Numbered from the stretch's first letter, positions 24,524 through 32,980 are shown. The stretch: 39,162 nucleotides of DNA from Sphingobium sp. (GCA_023266575.1 JAHFPV010000023.1:1-39162); one strand, 5' to 3'. The notes: generated by a model not told the origin, from the sequence alone. A program made the numbers and translations.

Positions 24524-25176
24524 AGCCGGAAGGGAAAGACGCGCTCAATCCGCGCCTCGCTGATATGCGCCGCGGCCAGCATCGCCCGCCATTCGTCCGC
24601 CACGAAGCTGCGCGCGATCGAGAGTTGCCCGTCCTGCCGCACGATCGGATGGACCCGCAGCAGCCGGGCCAGCAATGGATAGCCATGAAAGGCGAAACCA
24701 TGACGATGCAGGTCGTTGACGAACCAGCCCATGCGCGCCTGATCCTCCATGAAGCGCAGGAACGCCAGCCGTTCCGCATCATCCATATGGTGCGCTACCA
24801 GGCTGGACACGATAATGTCCCATGGTTCATGCGCCAGAGCGGCATAGTCGCCGGTGCGATAGTCGATCGCCATGGCCGGGTCGGTGCGCGCCTGCGCGAC
24901 CGCCTCGCTCCGTGCATTGAGGTCGATGCCGACCAGTTCGCAGGCGATGCCGCGCAGCTTGGCCCAGCGCGCGACCTGCCGCAGCATCCCGCCATCGCCA
25001 TAGCCAACGTCGAGCAGCCGAAAGTGCCCGGTCACTGCGCGATCGAGAAAGCCAAGCGTCGGTCGCGCCGCCAGCGTCACCCGGTTGACCCGGTCGAGAT
25101 CGGCCAGCACCCGCGCATAGACATCCGCAGGCAGGTCGGCTGCGTCCATCTGTTCGTCGGCAAGCGACCGCTTCAT
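24502..25176 (-). CDS. Class I SAM-dependent methyltransferase of the polyketide operon
   Basis: A 224-residue methyltransferase with the SAM-binding motif I LLDVGYGDGG (residues 54-63), the acidic motif II end VGIDLNARS, and WDIIVSSLVAHHMDD as post-motif II. The length and lack of signal or membrane segments suggest a soluble enzyme. Its start overlaps the polyketide synthase stop by four bases (ATGA) and its 3' end overlaps the oxidoreductase start by 22 bp. The likely job is O- or C-methylation of the polyketide product, by analogy with SrsB of Streptomyces; the substrate is inferred only. Confidence 0.85.
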   Translation of the reverse strand: MKRSLADEQMDAADLPADVYARVLADLDRVNRVTLAARPTLGFLDRAVTGHFRLLDVGYGDGGMLRQVARWAKLRGIACELVGIDLNARSEAVAQARTDPAMAIDYRTGDYAALAHEPWDIIVSSLVAHHMDDAERLAFLRFMEDQARMGWFVNDLHRHGFAFHGYPLLARLLRVHPIVRQDGQLSIARSFVADEWRAMLAAAHISEARIERVFPFRLCVSRCR

Positions 25177-26255
25177 GGTGCCTCCCGACGAAAGGTCAGC
25201 CCCTCCGCCGCCAGCCCCGGCCCGAAGGCGAGCGCGATCCCCTGCCCGGTCGCTTTCCCTGCCAATATGCGCGCCAGCACGAACATCAACGTCGCCGACG
25301 ACATATTGCCAAAGGCGCGCAGCACCGCCCGGCTATGCTCCAGCGCATCCGGGGCGAGATCAAGCGCCCGCGCCACCGCGTCGAGGATGGAGCGTCCCCC
25401 GGCATGGACCGCCCACAGATCGACGCTTTCGGCAGGCACCGGCAGCGTCACCGTCCCCGCCAGCGCCTGCGCGATTGCGCCCGGCACTTCGCCCGACAAA
25501 TGCATGGCAAAACCATGATCGCCCAGATCCCAGCGAATGAGGCCTGCCGTATCCGGTACGGTCATGGCAAACGGCTGGCCGAGCGCTATCCCGCCCGGCG
25601 CGGCGCTCACCAAGGCCGCTGCCGCGCCATCGCCAAATTGCAGCATCGCCAGCAACGGCTCGACCCGCGCATCATCCTGCAAATGCAGGCTGCTGAGTTC
25701 CACGCACACCACCAGCACCCGCGCGCCCGGTTCCGACCGCACGATATGCCTGGCGGAGCGCAACGCGACGATCGCCGCATAACAGCCCATATAGCCGACC
25801 ATAAGCCGCTCGACCGAAGGGTTCAGTCCCAGCAGCGTGATCAGCCGCTGGTCGATTCCCGGTGCAGTAAAGCCCGTGCAACTGGCCACCACCAGATGGG
25901 TAATGCCGTCGATGGCAACTTGATCCGCCAATCCCGCCACCGCCCGCGCGGCCAATAGCGGCGCTTCGTCGGCATAGATGGCCATGCGCTGCGCCGTCGT
26001 GGGCCATTGCGCGGCGTAAAAACCGTCCTGCGCCGTTGGCGATTCCAGCACCGACCAGCGATGCTCAATCCCGCTGCGCTGCGCCATGCGCGTGAACAGC
26101 GCCCGCTCTCGCCGGTCGGTGATGCGTCCGCCCGCCCAGTCGATAAAGGCCGGGTGGACATCAGTCATGGGAACAGCGGTGCCGATGGCGTGGATGGTGG
26201 CGGTGGATGAAATGTTGCGCTGCCTTTGTTGCGCGCTGGCACGGTGGCCGGTCAT
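25173..26255 (-). CDS. Type III polyketide synthase
   Basis: A 360-residue chalcone/stilbene-synthase-type enzyme that condenses a starter acyl-CoA with malonyl-CoA units. The catalytic triad is Cys126 (ASCTGFTAPG), His284 (AVHAGGRS) and Asn317 (AFGNMSSATL), and the C-terminal loop AFGPG is at 343-347, so it looks active. The N-terminal HAIGTAVP and GIDQRLITLLGL segments are family-typical. The start at 26255 has only a weak GGA upstream. It is the first gene of an overlapping operon with a methyltransferase and a flavoprotein. The starter unit is unknown: fatty acyl (alkylresorcinols or alkylpyrones) or malonyl (small phenols) are both possible. A long palindromic repeat lies between holA and this gene. 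Confidence 0.93.
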   Translation of the reverse strand: MTGHRASAQQRQRNISSTATIHAIGTAVPMTDVHPAFIDWAGGRITDRRERALFTRMAQRSGIEHRWSVLESPTAQDGFYAAQWPTTAQRMAIYADEAPLLAARAVAGLADQVAIDGITHLVVASCTGFTAPGIDQRLITLLGLNPSVERLMVGYMGCYAAIVALRSARHIVRSEPGARVLVVCVELSSLHLQDDARVEPLLAMLQFGDGAAAALVSAAPGGIALGQPFAMTVPDTAGLIRWDLGDHGFAMHLSGEVPGAIAQALAGTVTLPVPAESVDLWAVHAGGRSILDAVARALDLAPDALEHSRAVLRAFGNMSSATLMFVLARILAGKATGQGIALAFGPGLAAEGLTFRREAP

Positions 26256-26284
26256 GCCATCCGTGCCGCGACCTGTTTTAGGAT

Positions 26285-26399
26285 GTGATCACTTCAGAGT
26301 AAAACCCCCAACCTCCGTTCGTTTCGAGCGAAGTCGAGAAACCCGCGCAACCGTTTCTCGACTTCGCTCGAAACGAACGGATCAAGGTGAAGTCATCAC
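26285..26399. repeat. Palindromic repeat, family A copy 2 with outer arms
   Basis: The inner element (26315-26380) has arms CCGTTCGTTTCGAGCGAAGT and its complement. Outside it are a second pair of arms, GTGATCACTTCA (26285-26296) and TGAAGTCATCAC (26388-26399), complementary at 11 of 12 positions. The whole unit fills the gap between the holA stop and the start of the polyketide synthase operon, and so may carry that operon's upstream region. Confidence 0.88.
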
Positions 26400-26428
26400 G
26401 TTCCAGCCGTCAAAGCGCCTGTCGCCGC

Positions 26429-27454
26429 CTATCGTTCCCGCGCCGCCTGCCGCGCGATCGTCAGCAGTTCGTGCCGCACCAGCAGGTCGCCTGTCCCCCG
26501 GCCCGATCGTGTGGCCCGCTCGGCCTGCGCCAGCCGCTGTATGACGCGGGCGATGCCGGTCGCGTCCCACAGCCGCACCTGCCGCGTCACCACGCCCTTT
26601 TCCTTCCAGAACACCGCCTTGCCCGCCGCCTCGACCGCGCTCTCCAGCCGTCCGCTACTGTCGAAATCGGCGCGGATATTGGCCAGCAGCATGGCGCGGG
26701 TCAGCAGCGGGCGGATGACCGACGCCATGCTGGCGCCAACCTCCGACAGGCTGGTCAGTTCGCGGTGCATGGCTTTCAGGTCACCGCCCAGCACGGCATT
26801 GACCAGCGGCGCAACCTCCGTATCGGGATTGTCGGCCGACAGCGCGTCCAGCGCCTCGGCCGTCGCTTCGCGCGGCCGGTCCGGCGCGGCGTCCAGATAG
26901 AGGATCAGCTTCTCCACCTCGCCGCTCATCAACGCCCGGTCGCCATTGGCCAGATCGACGATCCGCCGCGCCAGTTCGGTCGACAGCCGCAACCCGCCTT
27001 CGCGCGCGATGCCGATGGCGATCTGCTCCGATTCGCGCGCATCGGGCTGGTAGGAGACGAAGGCGAGTGTCGCCTTGTGATCCAGCGCCAGCTTGAGCAG
27101 CTTCGACGTGGCTTTCAGCGCGCCCGCCACCGCGATGACGGGATTGCCCGCCGCCTCCGCCTCCAGCAGCGCGGTCAGCGCGGGCAGCGATTCCTCGCCC
27201 ATGCCATGGACGCGAATCCAGCGCTTGTCGCCAAACATGGAAAAGGATGCGGCTTCATCGGACAGGCGTGCCGGATCGTCGCGCAGGGTCGATCCGTCCA
27301 GGTCGACCCGCTCCGCCCCCGGTCCCATCGCCCGCTCCAGCCGCCGGACCAGCGCCTGGCTGGCCGCTTCGTCCGGGCCATAGAGCAGAATGAAGCGCAG
27401 CGCCGCCGATGGCGCGTCGAGCGCCTTTTCGATCTGGCCGCGATTGGCCTTCAA
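26429..27454 (-). CDS. holA: DNA polymerase III subunit delta
   Basis: A 341-residue clamp-loader delta subunit, which opens the beta sliding clamp for loading. The N-terminal fold is recognisable from ILLYGPDEAASQALVRRLERAMG, the clamp-interacting SFSMFGDKRWIRV region (about 70-82), and the AAA-like PVIAVAGALKATSKLLKLAL. The C-terminal collar helices contain ALMSGEVEKLILYL and the LARAMLLANI-type helix. The length is normal for alphaproteobacteria. It overlaps the lptE stop by four bases, so holA is translated from the leuS-lptE transcript. Confidence 0.93.
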   Translation of the reverse strand: MKANRGQIEKALDAPSAALRFILLYGPDEAASQALVRRLERAMGPGAERVDLDGSTLRDDPARLSDEAASFSMFGDKRWIRVHGMGEESLPALTALLEAEAAGNPVIAVAGALKATSKLLKLALDHKATLAFVSYQPDARESEQIAIGIAREGGLRLSTELARRIVDLANGDRALMSGEVEKLILYLDAAPDRPREATAEALDALSADNPDTEVAPLVNAVLGGDLKAMHRELTSLSEVGASMASVIRPLLTRAMLLANIRADFDSSGRLESAVEAAGKAVFWKEKGVVTRQVRLWDATGIARVIQRLAQAERATRSGRGTGDLLVRHELLTIARQAARER

Positions 27455-27954
27455 GGGGCGGTGTCCCGGCTGGCATAGAGGGCCAGCCGCGCGATGATCT
27501 GGTCCGCCACCGTCTGCGACAGGCGTTCCAGCGCCGTATCTTCCGCTGCGATCGTCGCAAATTCGCTGGAAGTGACGTCGATGCCCGCGTCCGACCCGGC
27601 GCTGTCGTCCAGCAATTGCGCGCCCGTCGCCTCATCCACCAACTGATAGCGCGCGCGCAAGGTGCGGCGTTCGCGGGTGACGGCAGCGTCGGACCGCAGG
27701 CCGAAGCCGGTAATCTGGTCGTCCAGCTTGACCACCAGCTTGTAGCGCGGCCCGGACCCGCCCTGCTGCATCGCGGCCAGCCGGTCATTGAGCGCATTGC
27801 GCATCAACCAGCCATTCTTGCCTGCGATCGGCTGCACCTCGACATGGCCCAACGCCTGCGCCACCGTCCCGTTCGCCCCCCCGCCATAGACCGGGCGCAG
27901 GCCACAGGCGGTGAGCAGGAGCGGGACGGCGAGGAGGGGAATGATGCGCTTCAT
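27451..27954 (-). CDS. lptE: LPS-assembly lipoprotein LptE
   Basis: A 167-residue outer-membrane lipoprotein that plugs LptD in the final step of lipopolysaccharide transport. The lipoprotein signal ends LLLTACGLRPVYG (lipidated Cys17), and the GLRPVYG following the cysteine is a common feature of alphaproteobacterial LptE. The body contains the short alpha/beta domain with LVVKLDDQITGFGLRSDAAVTRERRTL, mid-sequence. It sits between leuS and holA, the common alphaproteobacterial arrangement. The 188-bp gap to leuS is filled by palindromic repeats. Confidence 0.9.
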   Translation of the reverse strand: MKRIIPLLAVPLLLTACGLRPVYGGGANGTVAQALGHVEVQPIAGKNGWLMRNALNDRLAAMQQGGSGPRYKLVVKLDDQITGFGLRSDAAVTRERRTLRARYQLVDEATGAQLLDDSAGSDAGIDVTSSEFATIAAEDTALERLSQTVADQIIARLALYASRDTAP

Positions 27955-27967
27955 GAAACCACCTCTA

Positions 27968-27996
27968 ACCGTTCAGGCTGAGCTTGTCGAAGCCCT
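27968..27996. repeat. Short REP-like element (CTGAGCTTGTCGAAG)
   Basis: The motif CCGTTCAGGCTGAGCTTGTC followed by GAAG matches the complementary motif of the repeat at 20600 (TTCGACAAGCTCAG) but lacks its outer arms here. It lies immediately upstream of the lptE start, inside the leuS-lptE intergenic region. Confidence 0.6.
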
Positions 27997-28019
27997 GCCC
28001 CTTCTTTCTGCTCGGCGTC

Positions 28020-28145
28020 TAGAGCCTGATGACTATAGGTCAAAATCCAAACATCCGTTCGTTTCGAGCGAAGTCGAGAAACCTGCTCACCACGTTTCTC
28101 GACTTCGCTCGAAACGAACGGATCGAGATAAAGCATCACGCTCTA
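28020..28145. repeat. Palindromic repeat, family A copy 3, reaching into the leuS stop codon
   Basis: The inner element (28055-28121) has near-perfect arms of about 28 bases. The outer arms TAGAGCCTGATG (28020-28031) and CATCACGCTCTA (28134-28145) pair at 11 of 12 positions. The right outer arm contains the leuS stop codon (28143-28145), so the repeat appears to have supplied the end of that gene. It separates leuS from lptE within a presumed operon. Confidence 0.9.
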
Positions 28146-30671
28146 AATCACCAAATTCACCAGACGATCCGGCACGACGATGATCTTCTTGGGCGTCGCC
28201 CCGTCGAGGATGCGGACCACGTTCGGCGCGGCCAGCGCCAGTCGCTCCAGCTCTTGCCTGTCGGTCCCCTTGGGCACGGTGATGGTATCGCGCAGCTTGC
28301 CCATCACCTGGCAGGCGATGGTCACTTCATCATCCACCAGCAGCGCCGGATCGACTGCGGGCCAGGCCGCATCCGCGATCAGGCCGGTTTCGCCCATATC
28401 GGCCCAGGCTTCCTCCGCCAGATGCGGGGTCATCGGCGCGACCAGCAGCGCCAGCGCGCGGATCGCGGCATTGCGCGACGCGGACGGCGCGGCCTTCTCC
28501 ACCGCATTGGCCAGTTCGTAAATCTTGGCGACCGCCTTGTTGAAGGACAGCGCCTCGATATCCCTGGCGATCCCGTCGATCGTCTGGTGCAGCTTGCGGT
28601 CGAGCGGCTTGTCGGTGCCTTCCGCACCTGCCTCGATCTGCCCGAACAGCCGCCACAAGCGATTGACGAAGCGCCACGATCCCTCGATCCCGCTTTCGGT
28701 CCAGGGCAGGTCGCGTTCGGGCGGGCTGTCCGACAGCATGAACCATCGCACCGCGTCCGCGCCATATTGGGCGATGATGTCATCGGGATCGACGACATTC
28801 TTCTTGGACTTGGACATTTTGACGACGCGGCCGACCTCGACCGGTGCCTTGTCCGCGATCAGGGTCGCGCCATCGGCCGCCCGCTCAATCTCGCCCGGCG
28901 CAAAATAGACCGGCGGCAGGCCATCGCCCTGTTCGCGGCTATAGGTCTCATGCGTCACCATCCCCTGCGTGAACAGGCCGGTGAACGGCTCGGCAAAGCC
29001 CAATTGCCCCATATGCTGGAGCGCGCGCGTCCAGAAGCGCGCATAGAGAAGATGCAGGATCGCATGTTCGACCCCGCCAATATATTGGCCGACCGGCAGC
29101 CATTTCTCCACCGTCTCGCGGTCGAACGGCTTGTCCCTAGGCTGGCTGGCGAAGCGGATGAAATACCAGCTTGAATCGGCGAACGTGTCGAGCGTGTCGG
29201 TTTCCCGCACCGCCGCCTTGCCGCACGCGGGGCAGTCGACATGCTTCCAGGTCGGATGCCGATCAAGCGGATTGCCCGGAATGTCGAAGGTCACATCGTC
29301 GGGCAGCACGACGGGCAACTGCGCCTTAGGCACCGGCACCGCGCCGCAGGCATCGCAATGGATCACCGGGATCGGCGTCCCCCAGTAACGCTGGCGCGAC
29401 ACGCCCCAGTCGCGCAGGCGAAACACCGTCTTGCCCGCGCCCCAGCCTTCGCTTTGCGCGCGGGCGATGACGGCGGCCTTGGCCTCCTCGACCGCCATGC
29501 CATTGAGGAAGCGGCTGTTCACCAGCCTGCCCGGCCCGACATAGGCTTCATTGTGGATCGGCGCGGTCTCATCGCCCTCGGCCGCGACGACGCGCTCGAC
29601 CGGCAGCATATATTTGCGCGCAAAGTCGAGGTCGCGCTGGTCGTGCGCGGGAACGCCCATCACCGCGCCGGTGCCATAGTCCATCAGCACGAAATTGGCG
29701 ATGAACACCGGCAGCTGCCAGTCGGGATCGAACGGATGGGTGACGGTCAGGCCGGTGTCGAAACCCAGCTTCTCCGCCGTTTCCAGCTCCGCCGCGGTGG
29801 TGCCGCCCGCCTTGCACAGGTCGATAAAGGCCTGCGCCTGCGCATTGTCCGCCGCTAGCCGCTGCGCGACCGGATGGTCCGCCGCGATCGCAACGAAGCT
29901 CGCCCCGAAAATCGTGTCGGGCCGGGTCGAATAGACTTCGATCGCTTGATCGAACGGCGCGACCGGCTCGAAATGGAATTGCAGGCCCACGGACTTGCCG
30001 ATCCAGTTTTCCTGCATCGTCCGCACCTTGTCGGGCCACTGCTCCAGACCTTTGAGGCCTTCCAGCAGATCGTCGGCAAATTGGGTGATTTTCAGGAACC
30101 ATTGGGACAATTTGCGCTTCTCGACCGTCGCGCCCGACCGCCAGCCCTTGCCGTCGATCACCTGTTCATTGGCCAGCACGGTCATGTCGACCGGGTCCCA
30201 ATTGACCGCCGACTCCTTACGATACACCAGTCCCGCGTCCAGCATGTCCAGAAACAGCGCCTGTTCATGGCCATAATAATCGGGGTGGCAGGTCGCCAGC
30301 TCCCGGCTCCAGTCCAGCGCAAAGCCCAATTTCTTGAGCTGCGCCTTCATATTGGCGATATTCTCATAGGTCCATTTGCCCGGATGGACTTGTCTCTCCA
30401 TCGCGGCATTTTCAGCCGGCATCCCGAAGGCGTCCCAGCCCATCGGATGCAGCACTTCATGCCCCGTCATCCGGCGGAATCGCGCCAGCACGTCCCCCAT
30501 CGAATAGTTGCGGACATGACCGATATGGATGCGCCCGGACGGATAGGGAAACATCTCCAGCACATAGGATCGCGGCTTGGGCGAAGCATCGTCCGCCCGA
30601 AAGCTCTGCTTCTCGTCCCAGATCGCCTGCCAGCGGGCGTCGGCCTCCAGCGGATTGAAGCGCCTTTGCAT
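28143..30671 (-). CDS. leuS: Leucyl-tRNA synthetase
   Basis: An 842-residue class I synthetase that charges tRNA-Leu. The HIGH signature (HIGH 49-52 in [16 protein letters not shown]) and KMSKS (618-622) are both present, with the editing-domain segment [19 protein letters not shown] and the zinc-type cysteines in [12 protein letters not shown] and [12 protein letters not shown]. The length is normal. I placed the start at 30671 ([15 protein letters not shown]) with AGGAC just upstream; earlier in-frame codons run through a hairpin and are unlikely to be translated. It follows the DUF3576 gene by about 100 bp that hold a strong hairpin. Confidence 0.97.
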   Translation of the reverse strand: MQRRFNPLEADARWQAIWDEKQSFRADDASPKPRSYVLEMFPYPSGRIHIGHVRNYSMGDVLARFRRMTGHEVLHPMGWDAFGMPAENAAMERQVHPGKWTYENIANMKAQLKKLGFALDWSRELATCHPDYYGHEQALFLDMLDAGLVYRKESAVNWDPVDMTVLANEQVIDGKGWRSGATVEKRKLSQWFLKITQFADDLLEGLKGLEQWPDKVRTMQENWIGKSVGLQFHFEPVAPFDQAIEVYSTRPDTIFGASFVAIAADHPVAQRLAADNAQAQAFIDLCKAGGTTAAELETAEKLGFDTGLTVTHPFDPDWQLPVFIANFVLMDYGTGAVMGVPAHDQRDLDFARKYMLPVERVVAAEGDETAPIHNEAYVGPGRLVNSRFLNGMAVEEAKAAVIARAQSEGWGAGKTVFRLRDWGVSRQRYWGTPIPVIHCDACGAVPVPKAQLPVVLPDDVTFDIPGNPLDRHPTWKHVDCPACGKAAVRETDTLDTFADSSWYFIRFASQPRDKPFDRETVEKWLPVGQYIGGVEHAILHLLYARFWTRALQHMGQLGFAEPFTGLFTQGMVTHETYSREQGDGLPPVYFAPGEIERAADGATLIADKAPVEVGRVVKMSKSKKNVVDPDDIIAQYGADAVRWFMLSDSPPERDLPWTESGIEGSWRFVNRLWRLFGQIEAGAEGTDKPLDRKLHQTIDGIARDIEALSFNKAVAKIYELANAVEKAAPSASRNAAIRALALLVAPMTPHLAEEAWADMGETGLIADAAWPAVDPALLVDDEVTIACQVMGKLRDTITVPKGTDRQELERLALAAPNVVRILDGATPKKIIVVPDRLVNLVI

Positions 30672-30693
30672 GTCCTGTCCTACCAAATGCGAG

Positions 30694-30721
30694 GGGGCTG
30701 GGCCTTTGCAAGCCCAGCCCC
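30694..30721. promoter_or_regulatory. Strong hairpin in the leuS leader
   Basis: Perfect 10-bp GC arms GGGGCTGGGC (30694-30703) and GCCCAGCCCC (30712-30721) with an eight-base loop lie 23 bases before the leuS start. On the minus strand a CGGTTTTTTG tract lies upstream of it. It could stabilise the end of the DUF3576 transcript or act as an attenuator before leuS. There are no T-box features, so a T-box is not claimed. Confidence 0.5.
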
Positions 30722-30773
30722 GAACCGTCAAAAAACCGGGGCTTCGCGCACGCAAAACCCAGGCGAAGAAAAA

Positions 30774-31223
30774 TCAGCCCGCAATCGCGGTGCGGCGCAG
30801 GTCGCGGGCCTTGGTCAGGATGACCTCTTCCAGCTTCTGCACGGTCGCAGCCTGCACCGGCGCGTCGATCCACTGGCCGCCCTGGCTCACCTGACGGCTG
30901 GCCGCAACGCGCAGCGCGTCGGCGCGCAGATCCTGGTCCAGGATCGATACGGTCAGCTTCATCCGCTCATTGGGGCTGTTGGGGTTGGCATACCAGTCGG
31001 TGACGATCACGCCGCCATTGGAATCGGTCTGCACCATCGGCATGAAGGACAGAGTATCCAGGCTGGCGCGCCACAGATAGGCGTTGACGCCGATCGTGGT
31101 CACCTTCGACGCGGCCAGATCCGCCTTGGGCCGGTCCTTGGACCCGCCACCGCAGGCGGCCAGCGGCAACAGGGCGGTCAGCAGCATTGCGGCAGAAACG
31201 GAACGGAAAAGGCGGCTGGCCAT
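30774..31223 (-). CDS. DUF3576 lipoprotein
   Basis: A 149-residue predicted outer-membrane or periplasmic lipoprotein: signal LLTALLPLAAC with lipidated Cys24, then a Gly/Ser linker. The DUF3576 core is visible as TTIGVNAYLWRASLDTLSFMPM, GGVIVTDWYANPNSPNERMKLTVSIL and the helix TVQKLEEVILTKARDLRR. Its function is unknown. The family regularly precedes leuS, lptE and holA in alphaproteobacteria, and here it is the first gene of that unit. A promoter with 16-bp spacing lies at 31265-31292, about 40 bases upstream of the start. Confidence 0.88.
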   Translation of the reverse strand: MASRLFRSVSAAMLLTALLPLAACGGGSKDRPKADLAASKVTTIGVNAYLWRASLDTLSFMPMVQTDSNGGVIVTDWYANPNSPNERMKLTVSILDQDLRADALRVAASRQVSQGGQWIDAPVQAATVQKLEEVILTKARDLRRTAIAG

Positions 31224-31264
31224 CAGGCATGTCCTAGCTGAAAAGACGAAAAAAGCTCGCGCCT

Positions 31265-31292
31265 TCTATAGTGGCACCGCGCGTAGGAGCAA
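31265..31292 (-). promoter_or_regulatory. Predicted promoter of DUF3576-leuS
   Basis: TTGCTC (31287-31292) and TATAGA (31265-31270) are spaced 16 bp on the minus strand, about 40 bases before the DUF3576 start at 31223. The 12-bp palindrome AAACATATGTTT (31334-31345) lies further upstream and could be an operator. Confidence 0.5.
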
Positions 31293-31413
31293 GGGGCGGC
31301 TGGCACGTCCGCGCGCGATCCGGCGCAGGATCGAAACATATGTTTGTGTGTTCCTTGCAACAGTCCGACAAAAAGGGCCGCTAGAAGAGGCGCGGCACTA
31401 GCCAGTGGCGGCT

Positions 31414-31442
31414 TTGCGCGTGTAGAGCGTTATGGACTATAA
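31414..31442 (+). promoter_or_regulatory. Predicted promoter of the exported protein gene
   Basis: TTGCGC (31414-31419) and CTATAA (31437-31442) are spaced 17 bp. The start codon at 31466 has a GGGGAAAG site in between. This divides a 242-bp divergent intergenic region with the DUF3576 promoter. Confidence 0.45.
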
Positions 31443-31465
31443 GTCGGTGGGGAAAGAATCGAGTC

Positions 31466-32188
31466 ATGCGCGTGAATAGGGGACATTTGGCATTGGCGGG
31501 CGCGGCGGTTGCCGTGGCTGGCTTCATGCTGTCTCCTGCCATCGGCGCAGCGACCGATCTGGTGCGTATGCAATCGCCGGTGTCATTGGGCGCGCTGGGC
31601 AGCATCTCCTCCTTCACGCCCACGACCAAAGACCCGCGCCTTGCCGCCGCTTATGCGAAGATCGCAGCGTCGGCCAGCCGTCAGGGCTTCCGCTTCACGC
31701 CCACCAGCGGCTCGCTCAGCGGCCAGCGCGCAATCACCGTGATGGTGCGTGCGGGCGGCAATGATCGGGTTGCAGTGAACAGCACCCTGACCCCGGTCAA
31801 TATCGCCCCGGTCGCCTTCAGCCTGAACGGCGCACATGGCTGGCGCAAGTTCGCCCTGCCCGAAGCAGTGGGCCGCAAGGCGCTCGATCCGGTGCCGGTC
31901 GAAACCATGGTCGATGCCAAGAATTTCTCGCTGGATAGCAGCAAGAAGGATCGCTTCAGCACCAAGATGCTGATCGAAACCCGCCGCGACGCCATCGCTG
32001 CGACGCGCAACCCGACTGCTGACAAGGATTATTCGCTGGATCTCGCCAGCTCCTATTCGCTGACACGCAACCTGAACGTCACCGCGGGCGTACGCTATAA
32101 CAACAGCGTCGCAGGCCGCCTGACCCCAATGACCGACGACCGCCAGGACAGCCAGGCCGTCTATCTGGGCACTGTGTTCAAATTCTGA
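31466..32188 (+). CDS. Exported protein, outer-membrane-type C-terminus, unknown function
   Basis: A 240-residue protein that I do not recognise as a named family. Residues 1-28 form a signal peptide (HLALAGAAVAVAGFMLSPAIGAA). The middle is Ala/Ser/Thr-rich with a DPRLAAAYAKIAASASRQGFRF segment and a domain that contains IAPVAFSLNGAHGWRKFALP. The last 50 residues alternate polar and hydrophobic residues (DYSLDLASSYSLTRNLNVTAGVRY) and the protein ends YLGTVFKF, a terminal Phe strand of the kind the BAM machinery reads. I infer localisation in the outer membrane or anchoring there by a short barrel-like hairpin. A ribosome binding site GGGGAAAG supports the start. Confidence 0.7.
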   Translation: MRVNRGHLALAGAAVAVAGFMLSPAIGAATDLVRMQSPVSLGALGSISSFTPTTKDPRLAAAYAKIAASASRQGFRFTPTSGSLSGQRAITVMVRAGGNDRVAVNSTLTPVNIAPVAFSLNGAHGWRKFALPEAVGRKALDPVPVETMVDAKNFSLDSSKKDRFSTKMLIETRRDAIAATRNPTADKDYSLDLASSYSLTRNLNVTAGVRYNNSVAGRLTPMTDDRQDSQAVYLGTVFKF

Positions 32189-32277
32189 TCGGCTGAAAGG
32201 CTGGGATTGCGGAACGTCGGGCGTATCGCCTGATCGCGTTAAAAGTCAGTGTCTCGAAAAGGCAGACTTCTCCGCCG

Positions 32278-32394
32278 CCGTCATCCCGGACTTGATCCGG
32301 GATCCATTCACACAAGCGTTGCGATTATGCGTGAAGGTCGTGCGAATGGATCCTGACGTTAGCTACGCTGCCCTTCGGGTCGTCAGGATGACGG
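32278..32394. repeat. Palindromic repeat, CGTCATCCCGGACTTGATCCGG type
   Basis: The arms CCGTCATCC and GGATGACGG form the ends, and GGATCCATTC (32300-32309) pairs with GAATGGATCC (32344-32353). This is a common class of intergenic repeat in sphingomonads and other proteobacteria. It occupies the 351-bp gene-free stretch 32189-32539. The rest of that stretch holds only a small hairpin (TCATTCAG/CTGAATGA, 32467-32474 and 32490-32497) and nothing else I can identify. Confidence 0.85.
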
Positions 32395-32539
32395 GGGCAG
32401 TCGCGGGCAGGTAACGACCAATCGCGGGCACTCCGTCAGATGATCCGCACCGCTGAAACCTGCCACTCATTCAGATGACAAGTCGAAGGCTGAATGACCA
32501 AATGTGGTTGGAAAGCGGACATTGAGCCCGGCTCGACGT

Positions 32540-32980
32540 TCAAGCTCCAGACGTGCTCAGCATCACGCGCGGAGGACCGACGCTCACCACATCCACGCAG
32601 TGATTTAGCGTGGTCAGCGACCAGTGCTCTAGTGGCCCCGGATATTCATCGTCGGCGAATGTGGTAGCGGAGACATACTGGAAGAATGCTGTGTCGAAGC
32701 GCCGCTCAAGCATCTTTCCTCGGGGCAACTCGTCATCCTCGCCCTTCCAGAAGCTCTCGTTTCTGACTGCGTATGCGACGTAGTTGTCCCAACGTAGCTC
32801 GAAAGACCGGCTCTCGTCGCTCACAAGGATCGGCCGACCTTCACCCAAGTCGACACCGTCGATGTCGATCTTAGTCGGCTCGCCGAGCAGGCCCTCCGCC
32901 ACTACGATCCGCAACTGGTTTTCGGACGGCTCTCCTATATCAGTGAGGTATAGGTTGAGCAGACCGTCGGGAAACTCCAT
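32540..32980 (-). CDS. Orphan hypothetical protein
   Basis: A 146-residue soluble, acidic protein with no signal peptide or membrane segment. I do not recognise it. The start at 32980 has GAAGG upstream, and the coding pattern (acidic surface with regular aromatic residues such as FELRWDNYVAYAVRNESFWKG, then AFFQYVSATTFADDEYPGP) looks like a compact globular domain. Its base composition and codon use differ from the GC-rich neighbours, with more AT at third positions, suggesting acquisition by transfer. Small lone proteins of this look are sometimes immunity or antitoxin-like proteins, but nothing in the sequence proves that. It is bordered by a repeat on the left and the ThiE-like gene on the right. 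Confidence 0.6.
   Translation of the reverse strand: MEFPDGLLNLYLTDIGEPSENQLRIVVAEGLLGEPTKIDIDGVDLGEGRPILVSDESRSFELRWDNYVAYAVRNESFWKGEDDELPRGKMLERRFDTAFFQYVSATTFADDEYPGPLEHWSLTTLNHCVDVVSVGPPRVMLSTSGA

Noticed and set aside
30694-30773. T-box riboswitch before leuS
   Set aside because: Only one stem is seen, with no specifier loop, AG-bulge or T-box sequence.
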